Source of the DNA: Galbibacter sp048266365
GTDB taxonomy: Bacteria > Bacteroidota > Bacteroidia > Flavobacteriales > Flavobacteriaceae
Length of the DNA: 64,000 nt
Reading direction: 5' to 3'
NCBI RefSeq assembly: GCF_048266365.1
Contig: NZ_JBLWZP010000009.1
Span: 79,098-143,097, forward strand
Shown here: positions 18,615 to 27,907 of the stretch, one piece after another
Layout of the letters: every line of letters begins with the position of its first letter
Position numbering within the stretch: the stretch's first letter is position 1
Made by a program: the position numbers and the translations under genes
Notes under the pieces: model-generated
What the model was told of the DNA's origin: nothing
Databases searched by the model: none
What the model saw: the letters and a program-made list of their open reading frames with translations, nothing else

Positions 18615-19625
18615 TTAGGGTAAGGAGATCTGGAGGGCGTTGAATACATTTTCAATACGGTTGATAATGGTCGTTGTTTCGCTACCTGCGAAGAGAAGTC
18701 CAATGAGTCTATTGTCTTTATCTAGTACTACTGATCCGCTATCTCCGCCTTGACTCATCGCACCTGCCATAAGTTGATCTTGGAATAGGGCTGTTTTATT
18801 AGCGCCATAGCTGACCTGGGCACTAACATCTATTTGCTCGATGACCCCAGTAGTATGTCCTGTTGTTCTACCACTTTTTTGAACCTCCAACCCCAAAGTT
18901 GCCTCTTGTTTACCCGTAATACTTCCTATTTCCAGGATACTTTCTTCCACATCTGAAGGGATAATGGGTTTGGCAATGGCGCAATCGACCTTATTGACTT
19001 GTTGTTGTGCCAAGTATGGTTTGAGTCTATTTTTACTACCCAAAAACTGAGCAATGGTGTTGACGGTTGCGGCAATAAAACGAGTAGGATTGCATGACTG
19101 GTCATTTCCAATCTCCATTTCAAACTTTATCGGTATGAACTCACTTAGTTCAGCAATTTTATCTTTTGAGAGCGTTCCTCCATCGTGTGGTCCCGGCTGG
19201 AGGATAGGATCCCCGATTTGAGATTCATTGCTATTGGCTAGTACATGATTGTTGGATAGTAAATACTTTTCTCCGTTCCTGACAACTACGCAACCGAAAG
19301 TCCCCGTGGTTATCTGGTAATGACCTAGACTAACGCCACCCGGTGCAGGTCTGAATCGTTCTGTGGGTAACTGGAACGCTCGGATACTTCCAACGGGTTT
19401 TATGTCGGTAAGGACTCCCTGTACATGTTGTGGGACTACATCGCCGGCTCTCAATTTAGAGAAAGGCTTTTTGACTTCAACAGAGCAGATAATGCAAAGC
19501 TCAGAAGTGGTCTTGCCTGCTACCACTTTGTATCCAATACCTGTTGCTATAACGTTTTGTTTGCGCATCAATGATGGGGCAACCATTCTTAATACCTTAC
19601 GAATCTTTTCAAGTTCAGAATCCAT
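18615..19625 (-). CDS. Trypsin-like (chymotrypsin-fold) serine peptidase with N-terminal pro-domain-like module
   Basis: A 336-residue protein without a signal peptide. Residues of about 1-82 form a small alpha/beta module; the rest is a trypsin-like domain. The catalytic triad is visible: H127 in LLSNNHVLA, D214 in VDCAIAKP, and S296 in QGGDSGSVV. Similar proteins of the Nal1-like group occur in diverse bacteria, with unknown substrates. Unusually for this phylum, the ATG follows a strong AGGAGG Shine-Dalgarno sequence. The next gene encodes a free copy of the N-terminal module. No membrane segment is seen, so a cytoplasmic or non-classically exported location is possible. Confidence 0.88.
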   Translation of the reverse strand: MDSELEKIRKVLRMVAPSLMRKQNVIATGIGYKVVAGKTTSELCIICSVEVKKPFSKLRAGDVVPQHVQGVLTDIKPVGSIRAFQLPTERFRPAPGGVSLGHYQITTGTFGCVVVRNGEKYLLSNNHVLANSNESQIGDPILQPGPHDGGTLSKDKIAELSEFIPIKFEMEIGNDQSCNPTRFIAATVNTIAQFLGSKNRLKPYLAQQQVNKVDCAIAKPIIPSDVEESILEIGSITGKQEATLGLEVQKSGRTTGHTTGVIEQIDVSAQVSYGANKTALFQDQLMAGAMSQGGDSGSVVLDKDNRLIGLLFAGSETTTIINRIENVFNALQISLP

Positions 19626-19631
19626 TTTATC

Positions 19632-19637
19632 CCTCCT
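19632..19637 (-). promoter_or_regulatory. Canonical Shine-Dalgarno sequence (AGGAGG) of the peptidase gene
   Basis: On the minus strand AGGAGG stands six bases before the ATG at 19625, an ideal spacing. Genes of Flavobacteriia rarely carry such sites because their anti-Shine-Dalgarno is mostly occluded, so the site is unusual here and supports the chosen start. Confidence 0.7.
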
Positions 19638-20069
19638 TCCTTGTTTAAACTAACTAAAGCCGCATTGCACATTCCAATCGGAATATGACGGTTTACATTA
19701 TAACGTATTATTATTTAAAAAATTACAGAGATACGCCCCCTTTTTTGAGCCTTTATGACGACAATGTTTTGCACAATGTTTATAGAACAACCAGCATAAG
19801 AGTTTTGTTATGGTGTTTCCTAATTTTACGTTGTGAGACCAGGAAAGGTTAGTGGTTGATTTGGAGGAAAACAGTGGGCATAAGGTAGTAGAATTGTATA
19901 AAAAACAGCTTATTTTATTAAATTACTTGTTCGATGAAATTAGCACATATCGATAATGCGCATAAATAACCATTATTACTAACTAACAGATCAGTGGCAG
20001 AAATCATAGTATGTAATTAATACCTCCTTATCCTGCATTAACCATTTTATATTATTATTTTAAAGTAGT
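19638..20069. other. Intergenic region, no gene seen
   Basis: About 430 bases, AT-rich, between the peptidase start and the end of the EEP gene. It includes a 9-base direct repeat (ACAATGTTT at 19761-19769 and 19773-19781). No clear terminator for the EEP gene and no exact -7 element on either strand were found. It is the likely left edge of the GC-richer block. Confidence 0.5.
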
Positions 20070-21152
20070 TTACTTTTTAGCTACCACATCTCTGTCTCCC
20101 TCTTCCTTTTTTCCTTCCACAATGATTTTTTCGGCTTCTTCTTTTTCTTCCATAAATGCCTTTTCCACCTCTTCTTTTTGACTATTGTTACCTCTATCTA
20201 TATAAAATTCACAATATACTGGAAGGTGATCCGACCCAAAGTTATGCAGAGTTTTTAGTTGCTGTATAAAAATTTCTTTGGAATGAAACATCAAATCTAT
20301 CGGAAATCGCAGCAATTTGTATTTTGCGTGAAAAGTAGATACAAACCCATAACCCACCCTGGGGTCAATCAATTCGCTTGTTTTCCTGAAAAGGTTGGAA
20401 GATTTAGACCATGCCACGTTATTAAAATCGCCCACAACCATTGTTGTTTTACGAAGTTCTTTGATCCTTTTGGCGGCACTAAGTAAATCGCCGTCACGTT
20501 CTTTGGAGGTTTCTTCCTCGGTAGGGCTCGGCGGTGGCGGATGCAGGCCAAAAAACACAAAACGGTATCCGTCACAGGTTTTCATATGGGCCTCGATACT
20601 GGGTAAATCATCTGCTACAAAAAAATGGGTTTTAGATTTTTCGATCGCTATCCTCGAATATAGGTGTATCCCATACGTGTTTTCCAAAGTCACTTTGTGA
20701 TTATACGGGTAATCGCTTTCCAGTTCCCGTAGTGCTTGCTCCCAATCCTTATTGCTTTCCATCGTAAGGAAAATATCGGGTTTATGGTTTCGTATAAGGG
20801 ATATGAATCTTTTAAAATCCTTATTGAACTGGTACACGTTTGCTGAGATCAACGTAATTTTTTCGGAGGCATTTCTGGTAGGGTTTACCTTTTTTCGGGG
20901 ATAAGCGGGCGTATATTTGAGCAGGGTTGCCAGATGATCGATTAGCGTGACCAGTAATGCGCCCTGCACAAACCAAAAAATTCCGGGTGGGTTGACAAAC
21001 AAAAAACCACTGCCAAGGGTGAGGAGTATTAAAAAAGCAATCTGTAGTTTTCCAAAACTACATACCCTGAAAACCCAGTGACGACTGGGGAAGTAAGGGA
21101 ATATACTACTTGAAATAAGTATGCCGCTCATAATTAAATAGGTAGTCCACAT
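20070..21152 (-). CDS. Membrane-anchored endonuclease/exonuclease/phosphatase (EEP) family protein
   Basis: A 360-residue protein with about three N-terminal membrane segments (residues 1-80) and a C-terminal EEP domain that hydrolyses phosphodiesters or phosphomonoesters with a divalent metal. Motifs seen are ISANVY, the metal-binding glutamate region TMESNKDW, the GDFNNVAWS motif and the final GSDHLPV. The last 45 residues are highly charged Glu/Lys and probably disordered. It lies 72 bases after the decarboxylase-like gene in the same minus-strand block, so it may share that transcript. Its substrate is unknown; similar proteins in other bacteria sit in envelope or lipid contexts. Confidence 0.85.
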   Translation of the reverse strand: MWTTYLIMSGILISSSIFPYFPSRHWVFRVCSFGKLQIAFLILLTLGSGFLFVNPPGIFWFVQGALLVTLIDHLATLLKYTPAYPRKKVNPTRNASEKITLISANVYQFNKDFKRFISLIRNHKPDIFLTMESNKDWEQALRELESDYPYNHKVTLENTYGIHLYSRIAIEKSKTHFFVADDLPSIEAHMKTCDGYRFVFFGLHPPPPSPTEEETSKERDGDLLSAAKRIKELRKTTMVVGDFNNVAWSKSSNLFRKTSELIDPRVGYGFVSTFHAKYKLLRFPIDLMFHSKEIFIQQLKTLHNFGSDHLPVYCEFYIDRGNNSQKEEVEKAFMEEKEEAEKIIVEGKKEEGDRDVVAKK

Positions 21153-21224
21153 TTGATCTTAATTTAAAATTATAGAAATACAACATTTTTTGACAGTACA
21201 AAAAGTTTTCCGAACTTGGTATTA

Positions 21225-22622
21225 TCAAGGCTGAACAAATACATTTTTTGCCAATGGAAACAGATGGGCTTCCGACTCGAAAAAGTGCATCATATAACCG
21301 GCCGTATTGGGAAAAACAATCAGGTCACCGATTTCCGGGAACTGGTCAAACCGGATTTTCCGTTTTAGGATCAGTTCCTGCTCCAAACAATACCCCCCGA
21401 CAAGGAACCCATAACAGGATTCCCGATCCGTATGGGCATTTTCCTGTCGGGGAATATGGATAGGATCTAATAAAAAATCAGCACTAGAACTGCGCAGTTG
21501 CGTACGGTTCATTTCCAGACCTGCCAAAAGGTTTCCCTCGCTATCTTTTTTTCTGAAAGCGACCCTTGCCACGGTAATTCCCGCCTGGTCCAGTAAAGAT
21601 CGTCCGGGTTCCATCCGAAGTTCAAGGTTTTGCTCCTTGATTAATGCATATATGGGTTTTCCATATTTTTCAGAAGGTGTTTGCAATATCCCCTCCAGGA
21701 ATTTTTCTTTGCCTATATTGTTATAATAGGGATAAACCGAAGGCTCTCCATATAATTCCCCCCCAATTTTTACCATTCCCAGCGCATCATTCCGGTAGGT
21801 AATCGGAGGTCGTTTTCCGAGCGATGCCCGTTTTAGTTCATGAAAAAATGTTTGCCATTGGCTTTTTTCCTCCAGGTAATTCACCAAAAATCCACCTCCT
21901 ATATCTAAAGAATGGGTGGGTATATTTTTCTCCTTCAATTGGTCTATCAGTTCGACACACTGTTCTATGGCCGCTGCTCGTTCTGCCACTGAATATCCAT
22001 TGAGGTGAAAATGCAGTCCGCTATAATTTAGTTCCATATCCGAGTGGTGAATTTTCAAAATAAGAGCAAAAGCTTGTTTAAGAGAGAATCCGAAACGAGA
22101 ATGTAGTTTTTTACCTTTAAAATAAAATCCACCTAAACGTATATTTACCGTTACCGGAGTTTGCAGCTCTGTCGTTACTTCCTTCAGCAGTTCAAATTCA
22201 TCATCATTGTCTAAAACAACGGTCACCTTATTTTTTACGGCCAATGTCAATACATCACGTGTTTTTATGGCTGCTGTAAGAATTAGTTGGCGAGGTTCAA
22301 TGCCCGTATCGAGGCACTGTTTAAGCTCGTTATAACTCGCAGTATCTACGCATTCTCCGCTGGCAAAAGATTGCTGGGCAAATTCTAGGCACTTATTGGC
22401 TTTACGGGCAAAATAAATCCGGTGGCGGAGGTCGTATTTCTTAAGAACCGAACGGTATTTCTCTAAATTCTCCGTAAAAGGCTGTAAGCAATGTATGTTT
22501 ACCGGTGAACCTTCGTTGTTTATAAGATCAAGTAATGCCGTGTGGTTAGAAAGTAAACCAGTAACCCAGTGGTGTAAAATGGGAGAAAGTGCGATATGTT
22601 CTGTGTTCGAACCGGTATTCAT
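21225..22622 (-). CDS. PLP-dependent decarboxylase, diaminopimelate/ornithine decarboxylase fold (SbnH-like)
   Basis: Fold-type III decarboxylase, 465 residues from ATG 22622. I chose this start because it forms an ATGA overlap with the stop of the preceding gene. The Schiff-base lysine is K74 in YFARKANK. The glycine loop SLDIGGGFLV and the EPGRSLLDQAG phosphate-binding motif are present, and the GGYCLEQELI segment carries the C-terminal active-site region. The same family includes LysA, arginine/ornithine decarboxylases and SbnH, which decarboxylates a diaminopropionate unit during staphyloferrin B synthesis. With an SbnA-like gene two positions upstream, an SbnH-like role on a diaminopropionate derivative is likelier than lysine synthesis. 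This remains inference. Confidence 0.87.
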   Translation of the reverse strand: MNTGSNTEHIALSPILHHWVTGLLSNHTALLDLINNEGSPVNIHCLQPFTENLEKYRSVLKKYDLRHRIYFARKANKCLEFAQQSFASGECVDTASYNELKQCLDTGIEPRQLILTAAIKTRDVLTLAVKNKVTVVLDNDDEFELLKEVTTELQTPVTVNIRLGGFYFKGKKLHSRFGFSLKQAFALILKIHHSDMELNYSGLHFHLNGYSVAERAAAIEQCVELIDQLKEKNIPTHSLDIGGGFLVNYLEEKSQWQTFFHELKRASLGKRPPITYRNDALGMVKIGGELYGEPSVYPYYNNIGKEKFLEGILQTPSEKYGKPIYALIKEQNLELRMEPGRSLLDQAGITVARVAFRKKDSEGNLLAGLEMNRTQLRSSSADFLLDPIHIPRQENAHTDRESCYGFLVGGYCLEQELILKRKIRFDQFPEIGDLIVFPNTAGYMMHFFESEAHLFPLAKNVFVQP

Positions 22623-24427
22623 ACATAAGAGGGTTTGGAATGATTGATTTGTTTTAAAACCTGTTGGGCCCAAACCGATCCCAAATCATTTTTATGTCGA
22701 GAAAGGGAATCATTGTCGAGCAGAATACCTTCGGTATTGCTTCCGTAACAATACAAAGGAATATTTTTTCCAGGAGTAACCACTTGCCCGTTTTCATTAA
22801 TATGAAGACATCCGGGCTGGTAATCCTGATTGAGGAAGGATGTGATGATGTTACGTTTAGACAACCGGTTGTAAAAGTCTGAGTTTTGATAGGATAATGA
22901 AGGACGGGCTATACGGGCATCGATCAAGTAGTCCACCGATTGACTTGCATGTGTAGACTGTACTAAAAATTGTTGATTTTGATTTGAAATTTTCACTTCT
23001 TCCTCAAATCTGAAACTAATAATTCCCATTTTTGCCAGAGCAAGAATTTTCTTCATATTTGCTATGGGGGGGCCAAAACTTACACGGCAGAATGAACCAA
23101 AACATTTTTTATCCAGAAACTCCTGCGAAGATCCTGTAAATCCGCCGTTTTTATATAATTCGCCAATCATAGGGGTGGTCTCACGCCAAACAGCCGCCGC
23201 AGTCATTACCGGACTGTGTTGTTCTCCTTTTTCGGCTTCGGCTATTTGATATTTAAGGTAATCCAGCATATGTTCATGGTGGTTTTCTTTCGGATTTACC
23301 TTTGGGAACAGCAATTTTTCAAGGGTAAAGCGTTCCGGTTTCCCAATGTTTTCCAGGCGGCGTTCTATCTTGTTTTTGTCGCGTGTTTGCCATAGCGTAC
23401 TATAATAGGCAAAGGTGATTTCCTTTTGCAAAAGCGGATAAACCTCACGGGTAAAATCGATTTTACGCTTACTACGGACTTCTTTCATTTTAAGAAACCA
23501 GGCTTCATCCAGATAATACAGTTTATAACCGGAACTTCCATACGCCGGAGCCCGGGGGATTATAGGAAAATTGCTCCTGGAGAAAGGATAAAGTACGGGT
23601 TCATTGCCACTGGGTTGATACGCCCCGTCAGCATGCCAATATCCTCCTTTTCCTTCGGTAAGTTGTAACGCCACGTCTATAAATGTTAAGCCCATACCGA
23701 TAATTCCCACGGTACTTCCGCCGGGAATTTTATTTAAATTAGTGACAGGGTAGGCGTTGGGAATATAGTTATCCTGAGGCTTGGGTAAGGCGTCTTGGGA
23801 CAGGATGGGGTTGCTATAACAATGTCCTGTGGCCAACAGGATATTTTCCAGTTGAAATGAAAATTTCCGGTTGTCGATCCAAAGATTGAATTTATCGTGG
23901 TATTCTATATCGGTAACCTTACCTGTTACCAGAAAAACTTTCACGTTTTTAGGAGCATTCTGAATAACCCGCATTGCAGCATCCTGTAAATAACGACCTA
24001 CTAAAGCCCGAGAAGCATAATCTGTTGGGCTTACCTTTTCGGTAGTGGTATTGTACTTTTTTATCCATTCGACCAAGTTGAGACGAAAGGTGTTGTATTT
24101 ATATTGGAGATGCCTGGCGTCGATATTGCCTATACAGTAATTGATAAGCAGATAATCCGGTTGATGAACCTGATAATTTGGGCCGGAACCGAAATCTGAT
24201 GTAGTATTGAACCAAATAACTTCTATAAAATCCGTAGCATTTTCACGTCGGATGTTTTCCAGGAGATGGTCAAGGGCATACAATCCTTTTGGTCCACCAC
24301 CTACAATAGCTATCCGGAAAGCACTGTTTTTTGAGTCGTGCGGTAGTTTTTGGGCGATGAAGTATTCTTTAAAAAATATTTCACCCCTATTTGCCGACTC
24401 AGATATGTGATTTTGGTTCCAAATCAT
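22619..24427 (-). CDS. FAD/NAD(P)-binding protein (FAD-NAD(P)-binding domain family)
   Basis: A 602-residue flavoprotein-like enzyme. The N-terminal dinucleotide fold shows IAIVGGGPKGLYA at about residues 39-51, followed by LLATGHC and a second nucleotide motif VGIIGMGLTFIDVAL near 240. This pattern matches the FAD-NAD(P)-binding family (Pfam PF13454-like), whose members are mostly uncharacterised amine or N-oxygenating type oxidoreductases. It sits 30 bases after the SbnA-like gene and overlaps the decarboxylase by four bases, so the three act in one pathway. It may replace the NAD-dependent SbnB step that releases diaminopropionate, or oxidise the amine product. Confidence 0.82.
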   Translation of the reverse strand: MIWNQNHISESANRGEIFFKEYFIAQKLPHDSKNSAFRIAIVGGGPKGLYALDHLLENIRRENATDFIEVIWFNTTSDFGSGPNYQVHQPDYLLINYCIGNIDARHLQYKYNTFRLNLVEWIKKYNTTTEKVSPTDYASRALVGRYLQDAAMRVIQNAPKNVKVFLVTGKVTDIEYHDKFNLWIDNRKFSFQLENILLATGHCYSNPILSQDALPKPQDNYIPNAYPVTNLNKIPGGSTVGIIGMGLTFIDVALQLTEGKGGYWHADGAYQPSGNEPVLYPFSRSNFPIIPRAPAYGSSGYKLYYLDEAWFLKMKEVRSKRKIDFTREVYPLLQKEITFAYYSTLWQTRDKNKIERRLENIGKPERFTLEKLLFPKVNPKENHHEHMLDYLKYQIAEAEKGEQHSPVMTAAAVWRETTPMIGELYKNGGFTGSSQEFLDKKCFGSFCRVSFGPPIANMKKILALAKMGIISFRFEEEVKISNQNQQFLVQSTHASQSVDYLIDARIARPSLSYQNSDFYNRLSKRNIITSFLNQDYQPGCLHINENGQVVTPGKNIPLYCYGSNTEGILLDNDSLSRHKNDLGSVWAQQVLKQINHSKPSYV

Positions 24428-24457
24428 TCCATGATAATTTTTATATCTTTTTCGGCC

Positions 24458-25423
24458 TTATTTTCCAAAATGTTCCTTTACCCATTCTTCGGAATAAATC
24501 GTATCCAGATAGCGCTCTCCGTTATCCGGCAGCAGTGCAATGACGGTTGCATTGGCCGAAATTTCGGGTAATTTCTTTTCAATGGCCTTAATGACCGCTC
24601 CCGACGAACCACCGGCCAGGATACTTTCCTTTTCCAGTAATTCCCTGCAACCCTCAATACATTCCCTATCGGAAACCGTTACCATATCGAATACCTGTTC
24701 TGTTTTTAGAAAATCCGAAGGGCGGCTGGCTCCCATTCCTGGGATAAGCCTTCGTCCGGGGGCGCCTCCAAAGATAACGCTCCCCACGGCATCAACAGCA
24801 ATAACCTTTGTCGTGGCATTATATTTTTCAATGGTATTGGCAAATCCTCTCAAGGTGCCGCAAGTGCTTACAGGAATAAATATATAATCCGGAACATGAC
24901 CCAGACTTTCCAGGATTTCCTGGAATGTTTTTTCATGGGCTAAAGGGTTGTTAGGGTTATGGTATTGGTCCGGCCAGAAACTATCGGGTATTTCATTGAG
25001 CAATTCCTGTACCTTTTCCAGACGGGCATTAAGGTATCCACCATTACCATCACCCTGGTCTACTGGGATGATTACGGCACCATAGGCTTTCATGATTTTC
25101 TCTGCCAAAGGATTGATATGGGGGTCGGTTACCAGAAGCAGCTTTAACCCCATGTAGTGGCAAATACGAGCCAGGGCAATGCCCATATTGCCCGAAGTAG
25201 ATTCTATCAGGATGGTACTTTTACCAATGGCTCCTTTGTCCTCTGCCTTACGGATGATATAATCTGCTGTTCGGTCCTTTATGCTGCCACCGGGATTGAA
25301 CATCTCTAACTTCGCATACAGTCGAATGTGGTCCTGTGGAAATATACGGCTCAACCGCACCAGGGGTGTATCCCCGACACAGTCTAGTATCCCCTTCTTT
25401 TTATTTATATATGTTGATTGCAC
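24458..25423 (-). CDS. SbnA-like PLP-dependent synthase (N-(2-amino-2-carboxyethyl)-L-glutamate synthase type)
   Basis: Cysteine-synthase-fold enzyme, 321 residues from GTG 25423. An open frame reaches TTG 25474, but the extra 17 residues have no counterpart in the family, while GTG 25423 follows AAAGAG and matches the known N-terminal length. The PLP lysine is K49 in NPGGSIKDR; the ESTSGNMG substrate loop and the AVDAVGSVIFG and AGGSSGAVI motifs are the same as in SbnA rather than CysK. SbnA joins O-phosphoserine and glutamate to make the precursor of L-2,3-diaminopropionate for siderophores and antibiotics. It is followed by the FAD protein and the decarboxylase in a tight row. Confidence 0.86.
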   Translation of the reverse strand: MQSTYINKKKGILDCVGDTPLVRLSRIFPQDHIRLYAKLEMFNPGGSIKDRTADYIIRKAEDKGAIGKSTILIESTSGNMGIALARICHYMGLKLLLVTDPHINPLAEKIMKAYGAVIIPVDQGDGNGGYLNARLEKVQELLNEIPDSFWPDQYHNPNNPLAHEKTFQEILESLGHVPDYIFIPVSTCGTLRGFANTIEKYNATTKVIAVDAVGSVIFGGAPGRRLIPGMGASRPSDFLKTEQVFDMVTVSDRECIEGCRELLEKESILAGGSSGAVIKAIEKKLPEISANATVIALLPDNGERYLDTIYSEEWVKEHFGK

Positions 25424-25603
25424 TGTTATCTCTTTAGGGAACCAAAGTACACTGCAATATATGTCCAAATGCAAATGATTCGCAATTAATAATGACTATT
25501 ATCCCCTCATTGGGGAATTGGTAGTATAAAGTAGTATGAAGTTTAGTTCGAAAGTGCAAAGTAATATTCCGATTATACCTTGTGTTTTCTTATTTATACA
25601 GGA

Positions 25604-27727
25604 TCAGACCGGAACTTTCCGGGAGTTTTCCCTTTCCCAGATGCGATGTTTTTCCAGAGCGGTTATAAAATTTTTCAAAGAAGCATTGTCCGATTCGGTA
25701 ATCAAGGCCCAGTCATCCCTATTCTTTTCAAAATACATTTTATCTATCAAAGGTTCCGAATCTTTAGAAAAAGCCAGCGGCTTACAATGGCGGAACATCT
25801 CATTGGAAAAATGGAATACATCGGGTTCTTTTTTTAACCTTTCTACCGATTTTTTTCCTCCAGGAAGGAACATTGCGTCATACAGCACGGAAGCATCGGT
25901 TAAAAAACTATGCTGAATTTCCAAGGTTTCTCCTTCCTCTGTTTTTATGCTTCCTACCTTGGGTGCTACAAAAACAACTTCGGCGCCACCTTTTTCCAAA
26001 GATGTTTTTAGTTTGTCTATAGATTTTTGGCTAACCCCATCGGCTACTAAAAAGGCAACTTTTCGGGTGGCAATGGTTTTTCCCTTGCTTTTTTCCATAC
26101 TCAGGGCAGGTGAATCGGTAATTTGGGGTTTGGGTGTTTTAAGCGGATAGTCCGGATGATTGTATCGGGCAAACTGAATGGTTTCTTTCGCCAATCCTTT
26201 AGGGACTCGAAGCCCCAGGTTGGCGGCTACATTTTTGGTAAGGTCTTTATCGATTTCTGCTAAAATTCCCAGATAGCGTTTACGAATGTCTACTGTATTT
26301 ACCTTCCCGAGCTCAAAGCTATAGGCATTGGCTATATGGGTTTGCTCTTCCGGGGTCTGACTTTGGTAGAACAACCGTGCCTGGGTAAAATGGTCTGCAA
26401 AACTATCACTCCGCCCTCTTGTTTTTTTAGCTTCGATAGGTTCGGGGTGTGACTGAAAACCCTTTCCCTGAATCATTGCGTGGTATGGGCACCCACCTCC
26501 CAGGCTGTTAGGAAAATAACTGACTTTTCCCTTTACAATATCGTGCCGCATAAATCCGTCCCTTTGGTTGTTGTGCACTGGTTTTAGTGAGCGGTTCACA
26601 GGGAGTTCGTGAAAGTTGGTACTTCCCAACCGGCTTAGTTGTGTATCAGAATAAGAAAACAACCGCCCCTGTAAAAGCGGATCATTGGAAAAGTCGATCC
26701 CGGGAACAATATGTCCGGGATGAAAAGCCACCTGCTCGGTCTCTGCAAAGAAATTTTCAGGGTTTTTGTTCAAAATCATCTTTCCGACACGTTGTACCGG
26801 TACCAGTTCTTCAGGAATCAGTTTAGTAGGGTCGAGTACATCAAAAGAAAATTTATCGGCTTCTTTCTGGCTAAAAATTTGAAGCCCGAGTTCCCATTCC
26901 GGGTAATTCCCTTTTTCGATATTTTCCCACAGGTCGCGACGGTGAAAATCGCTATCGAAGCCAGAGATCTTTTGGGCCTCGTCCCAGGCTACTCCGTGCA
27001 CTCCCAATAATGGCTTCCAGTGAAATTTCACGAAATACGACTCCTCTTTATCATTTATCAGGCGAAAGGTATGAATGCCAAATCCTTCCATCATCCTCAA
27101 GCTTCTTGGGATGGCCCGGTCAGACATTGTCCACATAACCATATGTGCAGCCTCGGGCATTAGGGAAACAAAATCCCAGAAGGTATCATGGGCCGAAGCA
27201 GCCTGGGGCATTTCATTATCTGGTTCAGGCTTCACGGCATGAACCAGATCCGGAAAGTTAATGGCATCCTGGATAAAAAATACGGGAATATTATTGCCCA
27301 CCAGATCAAAAATGCCTTCATCGGTATAAAATTTCACGGCAAAACCCCGGGCATCACGTGCCAGATCGGTAGAACCGCGAGAGCCGGCTACGGTAGAAAA
27401 GCGGACAAATACCGGGGTTTCTTTTTGGGTATCCTGCAAAAAGGAAGCAGTAGTGTATTTTTTCAGGGAATTATAAACTTTAAATACCCCGTGGGCGCCA
27501 CTTCCCCGGGCGTGTACAATACGTTCGGGGATGCGTTCATGGTCAAAATGAAATATTTTTTCACGGAAGATAAAATCTTCCAGCAGAGACGGCCCCCTGT
27601 TCCCAGCTTTTAAGGTATTGTTGTTGTCATGGATGTTTACCCCCTGGTTTGTAGTCAGGTTTTGATCTTGATTGTCAACAGCATCAGAATGCAGTTGTTT
27701 TTCTTTTGGATTTTTATACTTTTTCAT
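25604..27727 (-). CDS. katE: Large-subunit (HPII/KatE-type) catalase with C-terminal DJ-1/PfpI-like domain
   Basis: A 707-residue haem catalase that breaks down hydrogen peroxide in the cytoplasm. Catalytic H72 is in RIVHARGSGAHG and N145/N146 in DLVGNNIPVFF. The haem-ligand tyrosine is Y359 in RLFSYSDTQ. After about residue 565 a flavodoxin-like class I glutamine-amidotransferase-type domain follows (VAFLVADGVSQ, FLPGGKKSVERL), which defines the large-subunit clade. It heads the minus-strand block and lies 180 bases upstream of the SbnA-like gene; whether they share a transcript is uncertain. Its GC content looks higher than that of the flanking genes, in line with acquisition. Confidence 0.95.
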   Translation of the reverse strand: MKKYKNPKEKQLHSDAVDNQDQNLTTNQGVNIHDNNNTLKAGNRGPSLLEDFIFREKIFHFDHERIPERIVHARGSGAHGVFKVYNSLKKYTTASFLQDTQKETPVFVRFSTVAGSRGSTDLARDARGFAVKFYTDEGIFDLVGNNIPVFFIQDAINFPDLVHAVKPEPDNEMPQAASAHDTFWDFVSLMPEAAHMVMWTMSDRAIPRSLRMMEGFGIHTFRLINDKEESYFVKFHWKPLLGVHGVAWDEAQKISGFDSDFHRRDLWENIEKGNYPEWELGLQIFSQKEADKFSFDVLDPTKLIPEELVPVQRVGKMILNKNPENFFAETEQVAFHPGHIVPGIDFSNDPLLQGRLFSYSDTQLSRLGSTNFHELPVNRSLKPVHNNQRDGFMRHDIVKGKVSYFPNSLGGGCPYHAMIQGKGFQSHPEPIEAKKTRGRSDSFADHFTQARLFYQSQTPEEQTHIANAYSFELGKVNTVDIRKRYLGILAEIDKDLTKNVAANLGLRVPKGLAKETIQFARYNHPDYPLKTPKPQITDSPALSMEKSKGKTIATRKVAFLVADGVSQKSIDKLKTSLEKGGAEVVFVAPKVGSIKTEEGETLEIQHSFLTDASVLYDAMFLPGGKKSVERLKKEPDVFHFSNEMFRHCKPLAFSKDSEPLIDKMYFEKNRDDWALITESDNASLKNFITALEKHRIWERENSRKVPV

Positions 27728-27907
27728 CGCTTATTATTTTGAAGGAAGAAAAGGAAGAATAAGGGTGTTATAAATACCTAGAAATATAAGCATTTTTCAT
27801 GACTTTTTATTTGAATTTTAAACTTAATATCAATCCTGTCCTAAATAAATTTAAAGCACCTGAAATCTAACCATTTTACTGGTTTACAGCACTATTTTGA
27901 CTGATTT

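Noticed and set aside
19626..20069. Attachment-site direct repeat matching the tRNA-Phe 3' end
   Set aside because: I looked for a copy of the T-arm/acceptor sequence at the left edge of the GC-rich block and did not see one.
21225..22673. Longer start (22673) for the decarboxylase-like gene
   Set aside because: It would overlap the upstream gene by 55 bases, while ATG 22622 gives the standard ATGA overlap and loses only non-conserved residues.
25424..25474. N-terminal extension of the SbnA-like gene to TTG 25474
   Set aside because: The 17 extra residues have no counterpart in the family, the start codon is weak, and GTG 25423 has a purine-rich site before it and the expected length.
27188..27613. 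141-codon plus-strand frame inside the catalase gene
   Set aside because: It lies opposite the catalytic part of the catalase, whose reading frame is certain, and carries no recognisable motif.
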